Of a DNA stretch of 64,000 nt, positions 35,001 through 47,827 are shown piece after piece. Within the stretch, counting starts at the first letter, position 1, and every line of letters starts with the position of its first letter. This DNA is from Codonopsis lanceolata (lineage: Eukaryota > Streptophyta > Magnoliopsida > Asterales > Campanulaceae). The notes beneath the pieces are model-generated. The model searched no databases, was not told where the DNA came from, and worked only from the letters and a program-made list of their open reading frames with translations. Location: contig CM028381.1 of NCBI GenBank assembly GCA_013146195.2, positions 101,345,002-101,409,001 of the forward strand. The letters are read 5' to 3'. A program made the translations under genes and the position numbers.

Positions 35001-38000
35001 TCAAAAGGCTCTAAACACGACACAGAAAGTAATAGCTAATGAAGTTTCAATAAATTGGAGAAATGCTTATAAAATGGTGAATCCAATGTCTAACCAAAAA
35101 GAAGGCAAGGCTTAAATTTTTTGCCTTCCAGTTGATGAATTGGATAGACAAATTTCAATCCCCTAATAATTGGGACCCTGCATGGCTGAGACACGTGTCT
35201 ACCTTCATGTATACTAACAAATTCGTGCAAATCAATTTGATATACCTTATTTGATTCATATACATCTAAGTTACAAGCAAAAAGCATGTTTCTAATCTTC
35301 TCAAATTGATTACTTCAGGAGAAATGATTGAAATTATATTTGCATATTTAGACCACTAAACCATCCTACATCCTTGTGTAGATAGATATGTTCAGTGCTC
35401 AAACTACTGTCATTCATCGGAAAAGCCTTGACGTGTTGCATCCACAATTTTAATGCTTCATGTTTGTACCCAGAACATTAAATTAAACTCTACAACCACA
35501 TTTTCTCAAATAAGGCAAAAACACCCACCAACCTCTGCATGATCTTGAGTTTATGTTCTTTTTTGATAGCTAAATGAAAGAAGACAAAAACAAAGAGAAG
35601 TTCTCCCTTGCAATATGAAGAGAGAAAGAATACTCGCATCCATGTTCAAACTTCTGAAGTGAAATCATTGAACTGATGACTTTAAAATAACATATCGAAA
35701 CACTACCAGTAAGGTACCTCATTCAGTAGCCCATTGGAAATCAGTCTTTCACTCAAGTCATAATAGAGACGTGCAGCTAGAAAAATTGTACTGCTGGATA
35801 GAGGAACCTAAATCAAGAGTGGGTGAAATAAATATTATGGACATGCTAATTGTACATTTTGAACCAACAGACATAAAAGATAGCTATATAGTGAAACCAA
35901 GGAACATACCCTGGAAATGAGATCAGAAGCAGCCTGCTTAACTTCCTCAATTGTTACATCGGATTGGATCGCATGATCATGATGATAAGAAGCTGAGGAG
36001 AAGATATTAAACATAAACGAAAAATTTTGTTGAAATCCCACTTGCATTGACTGTGATTTCTTCATACAACTAATCCAGAACTCCATGGACTTGGAAACTT
36101 CATAAAGTGCAACTTCTTCTGCTTTGCGGTAATGCTCTGACAATGCCGTGATGAATGCTTCATCTACAGGTGAAGCACAGAGCGCATGACCAAGTCTTCT
36201 GGATTGCCAGAGCGTGGCCAACCACTTCTCCAGTGGAATATTCTTCCACTCAAACAATCTGATTGTCATCTCATACATGTCAGATTGAAAGTCCATGTAG
36301 CCCTGTAGTTACAAAAACAGCAGATAAGCAATTGAGACACTATAAGAACTACATCTGATAATATTTAACGTCAACAAGATTGTAAAACTGACCTTCATTG
36401 ATAATAAATCAGTAACATGATACAGCAAAATAAACGTATTTTCTGACACCATCTGATCCTGGTCAGCTTGATGGCTATGATTTAGGCTTAACCAATTTTT
36501 TAGAGCATTTTTAATATCTGTAATGAGTTCCTGTATTGAACAGAAACCTCAGAGAATGTAAAAACAAAATTAAATATCTCAAAACAAGATTCACTGGACA
36601 GAAAACGGAAACTTGTCTGCAGAAACTACTTAATTCTGTGGACTAGCCTTTTATGCAATAACACCTTTGAGTTTGGTTCAGCCTCTTGAGTGCACAATGC
36701 ACGTAAGCAGTATGCATTGGCCAATTGATTACAAACTTGAACACTGCCAGTAGGAGTTTCACCGCACAAGTCATTCTGGAACAGTAACTATCCTTTGTCA
36801 AATACAATACCAAAGACCGAAAACAGCAAATAACTGCAGTAGAAAGTTCTGAGATAAGAATTACCAATAAGACAAAAGAGCAAAGGCAGAAACTAAACTA
36901 GTATATCTTACCATTGTGGATATGGCTTCTGACAAATACTGAATACTATCATTCAGACCTTCCACTCCAGAGGCTCTAGATTCCCTTGCTTTTGCAATTA
37001 GAATCCTAGATTTCTGTAATCGGCTATCCTTAGTAATATACACCTTCTTTAAAAGGATGCTTATCACAGCAGTTTGCATTTTCTTGCATAATTCTGGGTT
37101 AAGAGAATTCATTTCTTTATATGCTTGAAGCTCCTGAAGGACCTGAACGGACAAGTAAAAGAGGTTAGTAGGATACTGACAATTTACAAGCAAATGACAG
37201 AAGCAATATATAGAGTTCATAAATCAAAAGAACGTGAGCTCCAAAACGATCCATTGATATCTACATGAAAGAGTGCAAACCAGCTCTAATAACATGCCAA
37301 GAGTCCGCTTCGATACTTTTTCAGAAGAAGACAACAACGAATATAAGGTTGTAGCACAGTGCTCCACATCAACGTCCTTAGAAAGTTTACATCTTATCTG
37401 GAAGCAAGGTAAATCAGAAAACAGATGCATGAAAATACCCTAAACAGCATTCTTAGAATCGTTTGATGTTACTTACCCTCACCCACTGTTTCACCAGACT
37501 TATCGGCTTTGGAAGGTTTTTGAACAAGCTTTTAGCAACAGACCAACTTTCTAGACAATCTGCAATAATATTATCTGTCTTGTCACTGCCACATTGGTAA
37601 AGTACATCCAACAGAAATGCACTTTTTGAACATGCCTCTCCAACAAAACCCTCAATACCATCTTCCGAGAGATCATTGTGCCCATCTGTTTTTTCTACAA
37701 ACGTCTTGGAAAGAAATAATACACGAGTCCATGCTGCTTTACAGCATAGTTTCAAGGCCTTCGAAGCCTGCAAACAGAATTTGATATCACAATAAAAGCC
37801 CAATGCCATTGAAACGAGCAAAATAGAATAAAGTTAACTGTACTAAATAAGTTACAAGCAAAAAGATCCTACAGAAACTACTACTTTTGTTACAGACATC
37901 AGCATTAAACGTGATAAGTAATGTCGGATCATCATACAGTGTAAACGGCTTCAATAAATGATAACATTGTCAGATAAAGCAAATAACTAAAAGGATGATT

Positions 38001-41000
38001 ATCACTTCTCCAATAAAATTAGTCACCCATTAGAAACAACTTTCAAAACTACTGCATTGAACCACTAGCAGGATAATACATCTAGTATATTGTGGCTCGT
38101 GTTACTTATACATGGTGGTCAATGACAAAATGCCAAACTGCAATTGGTAGTACGCACAAGAAACAACTGATAAAATTCATCGGAATCACTTCTTCCTTTT
38201 ACTTTTACTTTCACTACTTGTTTCTCACCTTATGAAATGATTTTACTTCTTCCATGAATTAGATCGTTCTGTGAATATACTGTTACAGAACAATGATTTT
38301 TTGTTTCATAAGCAAGAGTATATTCACAAAAGGATCAAACCCATGGTTCCCATCACAAATTGTCTCCCATACGATCTAGAAGATAGAAAAGAATGAGAGG
38401 AAGTAACCAGATGAAAACATTATTTCACAAAAATTGCAAAATGGTAGTCCAAATATTTCAGAAAGCCCCAAGATCCAATAATATAGGCCAAGTAGCATCT
38501 CATTTGAAGATTTTATAGTCAAGCATATAATTAAAGGTATGCTATTGAATATGTAAAATACCTCTTTCATTCTATTAATTCTGTACAAAACAACACCAAC
38601 ATTGTATAGAGAAGCGAATAGAAATTTCAGTCCATTAGCTTGAATCCAATCAGCTGAAGTAACTCGCCTAAGAAAATTAACACTCTCCTGAATAAAGAAA
38701 TGACAAGCCTATTAGCTAAACAAAAAAACCAACTATGATTTTTCTTTGCAATCATTAAAAATGTGTTAATAAAGTATAGTTATAATTATGATCATCACAA
38801 TACTGTAAGAACAAAATGATAACCTTGACATTTCTCTTAGTTGTGAGTGAGAGGGTAAAGGCAGCTACAGCTACAGTGAGTACTGTTTTGTTGGTATCAT
38901 CAAATATCTCTCTCTCCCTATCAGAAGCATTACATCTACAAAAAAGACAAAGGAACCTTAGTGATATGCTTGGTTAGCATAATCAAGGAATAAGTCAATA
39001 AATATGCTCTAAGCAGATATTGCAGCCTGGCTGTAAGTATGTAAAACAATCTCTAGAATCTTATACCAGACTCCCCCTTCCAAGGATATATTTTGAAAGG
39101 AAGATGTTAGCATTTAGGTGAATCATGAATGATAGAAAGAAGAGAAGTGGGGATGATCCTAGCAGGGAAGCAATATATTTAGGAAGACTAATGATTGTCA
39201 AGTGAAGATCTGATTTTTTTGCCTACTCTGCAAACCTTTGGCCAGTAGATTTAACAGGAAAGAATAAAAACTGAAACACACCATGGGCCTACCTGTAACA
39301 GCAATCAAAAACATTGCAGAAACTATGGAATGCATCCTGAATAGAAGATAGCTTGGATAAAATTGAATGACCTTCAAATTCCGCAAGTATCTCTTTCCTT
39401 TCAGAATTTACAAACTCAGAAAGCGGCTCGCACAAGAAATTTAATGCGCTGTAGTAGGACATCATATAAGTCCTTTGATCAAGTGTGCATATAGTGTCAT
39501 TTTCTTGAACACTATCATCACAGTGCTGTGTCAATAAACCAAGCATTGCAGTTAAAGTTTGAAGTCTTTCCTCCTCATTAAGCCAAGATACAACCATGGG
39601 CGTATCCTTTGCAGTTTCTGAACGGATGGAACCACTAATATACAATCCAATAGCATAAAGCCTCATAACCAGATCAAAGGGCATCAAATTAACCTGCTAA
39701 GAATAGAGTATCATCGACCAAATGTTGCCTGGCTGACCATATATGGCGTAATAACTTTACAGTGCAAACAAAATACCTGACAAAAATCACCTGCTAATTT
39801 GTTGAAATATTTTGCAACTTCACCACACACATTTGTAGTTGCCGTTCGACATTTATTAGCACAATAGCAGACAAGATCCAAAAAATCCACTATAATCTTC
39901 TCCATTCCAGGCTGCCAAACACACATAACATACTGCTAACTAAGCAAACAGTCTTACCACTTACGGGGAAAAAATCGAGTTAACAAGTAAACATATATAT
40001 CTAATTAAGCAAAAAAAAAAGTTTATTTCCATATGCACTGCATTGAGAAATGAGATAGGCTCAAAAATAAAGAACCCAACAAATGAAGACAATGTTTTAT
40101 AAAGATAAATTGCTTAAAAAATACTCTTGTAAAGCAGAGAAATCACTTCAAAGCCTGAATGAATAACCTTGCATTCGCCAGCCATATAATCCAAAACACA
40201 TATTACAATGTCGATGATAAAAGACGATAGATTGTCCTGTTGTGAGAAAAGTGTATAGCATATCCTGCGTGCAAACTGAAGATAAAGTGCCATTAGATAA
40301 ACCCATAGAGATTCATAAAACATAGGTCACAGTGATTCTATACTGTTATTCACCTTGTACATTTGATCTTTTACAGACGACTTTGCAGATTCCCGAAATG
40401 TCACCAAGCAAAACTTGCGCACCAAATTCCCATCAAAACATGCTAGCTCTCCAACCAAAAGTAAAGTACATTTACTAAGATATGTGACAAGCATTCTATG
40501 TAACCTCTCACATTCATTCACATCTAAAAGCCTATAAAGTTCAAGACGAGGAGATTAAATCAGTAATCCACATTGTGTATTAACTAAAACAACTAAATAA
40601 GGTCAAGTTAAGCTGTGAAAATGATTTAACATAAGGTTAATTGAACAAGAGTCTACAGTGAGCTACATAATTATCATATACAAGCTATCACATTACTGTT
40701 ACATGGACTAGAAAATTAGTGAAGAACCTGAACCACGGCTGAATTTCATCATCATCAATGATGGTAAGTATTCTTAAATAATCTCCTTCATCTTTGCTTT
40801 GACTTAGTGAAGTGCACTTCACAAGTGTCACAACAATCTCAACAATCAACAGTGCTAAATCCTTATCCACGTTCCCTTTTCCGACATCCGGAACAATCCG
40901 GCTCTTTGACTTTGAAGTCTTAATCACTAATTTAAGGGACTTAAGTACCGATAAACTCTCCGTTATGGCTTCCCCGTAATGGCCCCAATTTTCAAGGCAA

Positions 41001-41356
41001 TGTATCAATCGAGCCTTCTGGGTATGTACAGAGTAAGGTTTACATGACAATTGAGAGGAAATTGAATCTAGGCAAGATAGGCATAGCTTGTAAGTGTCGA
41101 ATAATTGGAGTGCGGATTGGGAGTCGATTTTGGGGGACTCGGATAGGCGTTTAGGGAGGAGGGAGAGAGTGCGATTGAGGAAAGTGATAAATTTTTTGGC
41201 GAGGGAACGGAGGTCGGCGTCGGCGGGTTGTTTTTTGGATTTGTTAGTGACGGCGGAGAAAGGGTGGAGGTAGGTGGAGAATAGGTGGTGGATATTGGTG
41301 AGGTCCGGTGATTGGAGTTTAGATAGGAGAGTAGATTCGGTTGAGTCCATCGCCAT
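21513..41356 (-). CDS. ESP1: Separase (ESP1), cohesin-cleaving protease
   Basis: A complete gene: 27 exons join in frame with matching phases to 6255 nt, 2084 aa plus stop, close to the size of Arabidopsis separase (about 2180). Separase is a caspase-like cysteine protease (peptidase C50) that cuts the SCC1/REC8 kleisin of cohesin at anaphase and is held inactive by securin. The catalytic His lies in YFGHGSG (His1920, exon 26) and the catalytic Cys in LMGCSSGS (Cys1946, exon 27); SPVIVANLWEVTDKDIDRF follows. The long N-terminal half is an alpha-helical repeat region. A Cys-rich stretch (CEVTCACNKMNCWHC) in exon 17 corresponds to the plant-specific iron-sulphur/zinc-like motif. The start is the ATG at 41356 (MAMDSTEST); a CT-rich leader lies upstream. 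Exons are given in the three following entries. No frameshift or internal stop was found. Confidence 0.93.
27313..27540 (+). pseudogene. Captured RPL26 (60S L26) fragment, frameshifted
   Basis: From the ATG at 27313 the frame reads MKYNPRVLSSRRKSRKAHFT followed by AQSSVRRY and a stop. A one-base frame change then gives LMSAPLSTDLRTKYNVRSVS followed by IRKD, and a second change gives V-VVHGKYKERKGKIVHM. This is the N-terminal half of cytosolic ribosomal protein L26 (uL24), which binds 25S rRNA near the tunnel exit. About 75 of the usual 146 residues are present with at least two frameshifts and stops. GGAGATTGCAGCAACGGCAG-like leader sequence upstream suggests the 5' UTR was also captured. Confidence 0.9.
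27793..27959 (+). pseudogene. Captured RmlC-like cupin (DUF861) C-terminal exon
   Basis: After an acceptor-like TTAACTTAG at 27792 the frame reads FNETCYLLKGKVKVYPEGSD then FGAGDLVEFYKGMSCTWDVS and EVVDKHYKFE, ending at a TAA at 27957-27959. This is the C-terminal half of small plant RmlC-like cupins of the DUF861/Cupin_3 type (ETCYLLEGKVKV ... GDLVVFP.GMSCTWDV motif). The intact intron border shows the piece was copied from genomic DNA rather than from mRNA. The N-terminal half is absent. The frame itself is open. Confidence 0.85.
30531..30750. mobile_element. Stowaway MITE, 220 bp, in separase intron
   Basis: Ends CTCCCTTTGTCCC and GGAATGGAGGGAG, flanked by TA (30529-30530, 30751-30752): the Stowaway consensus terminus and target. 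It lies in the intron between separase exons 18 and 19. Confidence 0.85.
34105..41356 (-). other. ESP1: Separase exons 1-15 (helical N-terminal region)
   Basis: Exons read off on the minus strand, with AG acceptors and GT donors: 40728-41356, 40354-40531, 40168-40275, 39777-39911, 39293-39693, 38824-38935, 38562-38687, 37477-37767, 37281-37397, 36912-37142, 36665-36775, 36393-36530, 35910-36302, 35718-35807, 34105-34368. Phases agree at every junction (for example AG|G for Arg at exons 1-2 and AG|A at exons 5-6). These encode residues 1-1108, mostly hydrophobic and helical with few recognisable motifs, as in other separases. Introns are short (about 80-1000 bp). Confidence 0.85.
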
Positions 41357-41470
41357 AGGAGAGAGAGAGAGAGAGATGAAGTGTGAGAAGGAAGGGAATG
41401 GACTATGGAGTGTTGGGAGTAGAGAAATGTGAAATGGGCGCCAATGATGCCCGCTTCAGGGTTTTCTTCT
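41357..41470 (-). promoter_or_regulatory. Separase leader with E2F-like site
   Basis: Upstream of the separase ATG the minus strand is CT-rich (an (AG)n run on plus at about 41360-41376). At 41437-41445 the plus strand reads GGCGCCAAT, that is ATTGGCGCC on the gene strand, one mismatch from the E2F consensus TTTSSCGC. E2F control would suit a cell-cycle gene, but a single near-match is weak evidence. Confidence 0.35.
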
Positions 41471-41650
41471 TTTTTTTCAAAGCTAAAAGTGCGAACATTT
41501 TGGATAAGTGCACCGTTAGTCCCTGTAATTTAGCTTTTTGGCATTCGGCTCTGTAAATGGATTTTGCACGATGTTGGTCATAATAGCCAATATTTTTATA
41601 CACATGCTAGTACTCTGTACTTAGAATTGAGATGAATACAGTTAAACCTA

Positions 41651-43129
41651 TAGCTGTCAAAACGAACTTGTGGGACGGGTTGCCCACGGGCCTAAAAAGC
41701 CCACTGCAAAGCGGGTCGGAACTGAAAAGCCCACGAACATGACGGTCCTAGAATCTCTTTGTCCAACCCGCCCCGCATAGGATCACGGGCAAAACAGACA
41801 AAGCCCGCAAAAAATGAGTGTTTTATGTATTCTAATCTCTATGGTGGGAGTTTTGTGGGGGAATGAAAGTCTGTCCTGTGTCGTTGTGTACATCAACACA
41901 CGGTTGATATAGCATGGGAAAGTAATTTTATAGGATGTTTGTCAACTTGACTCTTGAAAACATTGGCACTAATGGGCAGGACAATAATTGAGTGTCCAGG
42001 GCTTGAAGCAAGGCTCAGTCCAGCATGTAGACATTACAACGCAAAGCAGCAAAGGCAGCAACCAAACTACATTTATGCAAGCATGCATGCGGGCACGCTG
42101 GGAGCAAGAGTGTATGCGTGTAAGGCAAGTGACGCAGCGAAATAATCACACGGGAACTCTTTCAACTAGAAATTCTTTAGAACAAGCCTATGATGGCTTA
42201 AGGTTCAAGTACAAAGCAAGAAAACTCAAATTTTATTCCAAAACTGCCGAAATAATGTTTAAGAGGGTATTTATATGTCCTAACAATCCAAACCCTAAAA
42301 GGAAAAGATTTAAACAAAAAAGACGAAAAAGTCCGAAAACTTCAAAAGCCCATAACAGTACTTAAACAACGTTTTTTTGGGCTAAAAATGAACTGTTCAT
42401 CAGGTAAACTTAAAAGTCTTGTAGATCTCATCGAGAGATTCGATTTGATATGCGGTGGGTCCCGTAATTCATCCGAACGCGAAAGTTACACTCCGTTAAA
42501 GTTCTGCCGACCGTTAGGTGCTCTCTACTGTTGCTTAACGGAAACTAACGGAAAAACTACCAGACCCAACTTTCAAAAACTGCTACTGGACCCCCTGAAC
42601 TTCGAACTCTTCCCAAATGTCTTGCTTAAGTACGTCTCGGCTACTTGTTCTACATCAGCAAGTGGCAAGCTGGCAAATGTCTGGCAATCTTGCAAGTAGC
42701 GAACAAGCAATATGAACACACAGAGCAACATGGTAACATACTAGTGTCATGCATGTTCAATCGAACACCTACAGTAAACCCTCTTTAGGGACTGCGGTTG
42801 AATCGTAAATTGAGGCTTCCAATCTGAACCTCTTGGTTTATAGAGAGGACTCTCTTTCAAGCCGGCATCAAGTCGTTTGAAGTTTTGTCAGATTGGGATA
42901 TTAACTACAGTTGTTTTCAATTCTTAGTGAAGCTTTATGGGCAAAGCCCGCAAAAAAAGATTATTGATGAATGATGATATACGTTATAACTTAGTAACTT
43001 ACAAGTCCAGAATATACGGGTTGTTTGCGGCCCGCATTCTAACGGGTATTGAATACATCAGCCCAACCTGATCCTGATATATGGCGGGGCGGGTATGCCC
43101 GCGGGCTTTTGCCCTATTTGACAACTCTA
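41651..43129. mobile_element. Probable hAT-like non-autonomous element
   Basis: The ends are TAGCTGTCAAAAC and GTTTGACAACTCTA-like (TTTGACAACTCTA), inverted copies of a TAG.GTTGTCAAA terminus. Inside each end lies GC-rich text built from AAGCCCGC, GCGGGTCGG and GGGCGGGT words in inverted sense (about 41670-41800 and 43020-43115). The core (41944-42720) has short open frames without recognisable products. No clean 8-bp duplication was found, so the class is a suggestion. Confidence 0.5.
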
Positions 43130-46100
43130 ACTTAGACCTCAATTGGTACATGGAAATAGAATCAATTCCGTTGAATTGATTCTATATAATTGATTAATAA
43201 CGTTTGATGTTGCCACAATTTTATTTGAAAAATAAATAGATTACTGAAATCTATGGATTGATTCCTAAAATTAAAGGAATCACAATACTAATGACATATG
43301 TGAGATTTTGATTCCTAATGGTTGGAATTCGTGTAAAATGACAACTACATTCTTCTTAACTCTTCTCGTTTTATTTTATTTATTAATAATAATTGTTTGA
43401 ATGATTTTTTATCGTGTACCAATTTTGTTTCTTTTGTTTATTAAACAAGTAAACCCTACTTGCTAAGCCTATAAATTAGTTTCAGATAAGACCAAACTAG
43501 TTGCTTAGTGGTGACTCTTCGTAGTCAACAACGATATTCTTAATACTAGCCATTTGATTTAAATGACTATAATTTTAATCTTTCTTCTTAATCTAAAATT
43601 TGGTAAAATCAATTTAGAACACTAGTTTGTTGTTCCAATTAAAACTTTCCTATTATGAATGATAATTCAATTTGAAGTATGTGATGAGAAAGAAGAATGT
43701 GGGTAATTAACCTATTTAGTAATATATAAGAGAATAAAATAATTATTATTTTAGATAAACAACAACATGTATTTTTTTTAAATTATTTCAAATGTTTAAG
43801 ATATTTTTATTTAAATTAGTTTCTTATAAAATTAGCTTATTTTTAAATTTTAATTTCATAAACTTTTCTTGATTTATTGATGTTGGATAATTTAAAATTT
43901 TCACCTAAATTCAAAAATAATGAACAATTTGATATTTTGGAGAGCTGTAATAACGTTAATGTCTAATTTCTATCATGAAAGTCATTAACATGTACGTGTC
44001 TATTTTGAGGTAATGTTGACAATTGTCCTAATTTTGTCATTGACTCCAAGTTGTTTATTTTCAATCAAACAATATAATATAAATTTGTATTATATATATT
44101 GGTAATCACCTTCCTTGTCTTACCAAACACTTTTTAGAAATCATCTTCCCATTTATTTCCGTTGAATCCCATCACTAGTAGTCGATTCAATTTCGTCATA
44201 ATGTTATTTTTTAGGGTAAAAATGCAAAAGCACTTGCTTTGATACTCAAACCGTTTATTTTGAAAAATGATGGGTTAGATTGTTATTTTGAAATTCGAAA
44301 TATCAAAATATATTTTATTTTGAATTTAATTTTTATACACATGCGGTGTAAATTTTAAATTTACACAAGTTATTCAACAACCACTATTATAAAGTGAAAC
44401 AACATAAAATTTTCATTTGATTCATATTAGACATTATAGTAATTGACACTTTACCCTTTTTTAGGTATAAAATCAAGAATATAGTTATTTAAAAGTTAGT
44501 TTTTATACCAACCAATCAAATGCCATTAAATAAAACATTAGTTGTTTTGATATAAAAAATAAAAATATATGTCCACTAGTGTGTGGTTAACATGTGATAA
44601 AAGTCAACATGATTGTATTTCATAACAAAATATTCTTATCAAAAAGTGTATTTCTTAGACCATTTATGTAAAAAATAATTAATTACACTGATGGTGTATC
44701 AAAGTTTTACTCTTTAATTTTTATTTATCTCAAAATGAAACAAAATTAGTTTTTTTTTAAATGAAACAAAATTACAATTATTTTTATTTATCTTATTCAA
44801 TGTAAAAAACAGACTTCTTTTTTTTTGTTATCGTGACAATCTTTGGCATAACTTGTCGTTCGTTTGCCTATTAAAATGATTTATAGCACTTCAAATCATT
44901 TTGATTTAACCAACAAGTGAGAAGTTATGCCTAGATATTTTTCAGGTTGGCAAGCAAGCGATAAGTTAATCGTCATTTTACTCACTACCTTAACGACTTT
45001 TTAGGCATAACTTATCTTTTGTTCACACGATGGATATGTTTCAAAGTCCTTTGAATTTTATTTTAAATCATCTAGGTATGAAATGTATATGCATTCATAC
45101 TCTATTGAGCGTATAAATAGAGAGATACAATATACAATAAAATGTGATTATCTCTTCGAACACAATTATGTTTCTTCATCTAGTCATACTGGACAATTTG
45201 GCCCCTGTAGTTTTTTAAATACTTATTTTGAGGACTATAATAAGTATATTTTCATCTTCGAAATTATTTAATGGTGATGCATGTGATGTGGAAACATGTC
45301 TAATTTAGTCAAATCACGTGCAAATTCCAAATATAAGGACACATGTCAAGGAACAAAATATTTTTTGATAATTGAGTGACTTTTAGGGTAAAGTGAATTT
45401 GATAATTTTAGAGACATCTTGGGTATCTTTGACTCTAGGAGTATTTGATCTAGTCATTTTGGTGACTTTTTTGTTTTAAAATTTTGATTTTTTTATTCAT
45501 GTTTGTAAAGGGTAAAGTAACGTGGGGATAGAAATAAAGCTGGTGTGAACAAAGAGAAAGAGGTTTAAAATCACAAAACCAGCACCACTAAATCATGATG
45601 AAAAACAGACTCATATGATTTAATAACTTGTTTTTTTTAGTTTTTTGATTTTTTGATGATTTAAGAGGAATCAAGTGGAACCAATAAGAGGAAAAGTTCA
45701 AAAGTAAAGTATTAATTTGCAAAAGGATATAAAACGTCAAGGAACACTTGGGTTAGTCACTTGACTGTATATATGCATCTTGATTAATTTATCTCTTCAT
45801 TCGATCTTAGACAATCTATTAACACCAAGCTCAACAAATTTGCAATGAATAAACTTCACATAGAGCATTGTAATTGATACTATAGTGTGTCACAGTTGGT
45901 TTGTAATGCACCATGTAGGCATGTTATGTAGTATTACATGACCATTGGCACTGCAGTGTGCCATTATTTGTTGTGATGTACCACGAACACGTATCACGAG
46001 TCAAATTTCTCCACGATGGCGCACCCACACCACTACGTACTACACCCTGTTTTTCATGTACATTCTAATTGGTTTAAATGGAAAGTCTCTTCATCCACAA

Positions 46101-46463
46101 TAATCATTGGTGTTCAGTTATATTTGAGTTCAATTTTATTTGGGGTCAATCTCTAAGTGTGGGTTTTTTTCATCTTCGATGTAGTTTGTCATTTCGTAGT
46201 GGCACTAGGGATTTTTGATGTGGCTACCATGACTATAAAAGCTTGTTCGAATCGGATGTGTGTGTTAGAAAGTAGTTATATTGCCAACAAATGGGTGTGT
46301 GATGGCTTTGATGTCACTCATGTGACGAGCCTAGAATATAATTGGCTTGGTGCATGGGCTACTATATGGGGTGATTTAAATTGACTTGGTTTTACTAGGT
46401 TGGCTCGTTGGATTGGTCTACACTCTACAGGGCTATAATAATTTGAGTTTGGGACCATTTGAC
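43130..46463. other. AT-rich intergenic DNA, no gene seen
   Basis: Low-complexity AT-rich sequence with stop codons in all frames. A GGCATAACTT-type word recurs at about 44846, 44929 (inverted) and 45003, hinting at an old element. No gene, RNA gene or clear mobile element boundary could be supported. Confidence 0.5.
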
Positions 46464-47822
46464 TGTTGGTTTATGCCCTATAGGCAAGTATATTTCTCTA
46501 TATATCATCATTTAGTGATGCATTTATTTATTACGTATTGTTTGTTTATTCATAGTAATGCATTTTAAAGCTCTTAGAATAAATATATTATTCTTAAATA
46601 TCTTTAGTCGAGTATTATTATTAATAAGGGCAATAATAATACACGGAGACTAGTATGTGTCGAGACTCATATAGTTGATATCAGTCTACGCATGGGTGCG
46701 TGTTAGGGGTAATGATGCACTGGATTGACCCACATGAGAATGCTACATGGAACGTTACATGAGTGTCATAAGTGATTCTCACATTGACAAATATATTCGT
46801 TGTCTTTTGACTTGAAGTCATTATATATCTTAGATGAGGGTCATATATTTTTATACCGATAAACGTCATTCTGTAATAAGGTGATTATAAAGTTAGATGT
46901 TGGATATGTCACGAATTATGCTGAGGGATATGAGCGATGTAGATAGAATTTGTCCCTCCTACATAAGAGGAGTATAATATTTATGAGCCCTTTGATAAGT
47001 GAGATCTAAGTAAATGCATGGTTGTGCTCAAATAAATGAATATGAGATATTGAGTTTATTTGTTATATAAGTCTACTCGGAGATCAAGAAACATAGTTTA
47101 AACTATAACAAGGATGACACGTTCCATGCCATGTGTTTAATCAAATATTTGGACAAAAGGGTAGTAACTATTTTGGTCACAATCAGTTATTGGGTAACAA
47201 TGATGTATTGTTAGATGTCGCTCATTGTTTATAATTAATTATATATTTGATAGAGTAATTAATTATTGTCAACGTATTTTAGGAACTTATTGGGTCACAC
47301 ACCTATAATGAGTTGAACTGAAATTTATTTTGGTCATTAATTAGATTAATGAGTTTATGTTGAATAAAATAAAGGGACCAAAACATAGCCTAGTTTGACT
47401 AGGACTAAGTATGGTCGGCCCCCCTCTCTTATATAAAGGTCTTTTGATTGTCAAAAGAATGACTTGCTCATAAAACACACAAAAGGAATTTAGGGTTTGG
47501 TGAAACACTAAGTTTGTAGATAGAGAATTTATGAATTAGTTATTCGTTTGACGAATGGTTTTCTACTTTGATTCAACAATTGCATAGCACATAATTGTTG
47601 AATTAACCATATCCAATCAATTCGTGTGGATACCATACAGAAGTCGTGCAAATCGTTTGTTGCGGTGATCGTGATTTAAACGTGATTATATCAATGATTG
47701 CTCGTTCCAATAATCTATTAAATATTATAAATCTAATTTATATAATTCGCATGGATATTGGAATGGTTTTGAAACTAAAGTTTTGTTATTACGTCTAATT
47801 AATTTCAATTAAAATCCCAACA
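46464..47822 (+). mobile_element. Solo copia LTR with 5-bp TSD
   Basis: Starts TGTTGGTTTATGCCC and ends AAAATCCCAACA, so TG...CA ends are kept. The exact 5-bp direct repeat TTGAC flanks it at 46459-46463 and 47823-47827. It aligns end to end with the LTR at 2605-5418 (without its insertion), for example TATCAGTCTACGCATGGGTG near 46680 and CGTGTGGATACCATA near 47624. No internal retrotransposon sequence adjoins it, so it is a solo LTR left by recombination between the two LTRs of one insertion. Confidence 0.92.
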
Positions 47823-47827
47823 TTGAC

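Noticed and set aside
42388..42699. 103-codon plus-strand frame
   Set aside because: No recognisable domain; it lies in the core of a probable transposon and has no supported start.
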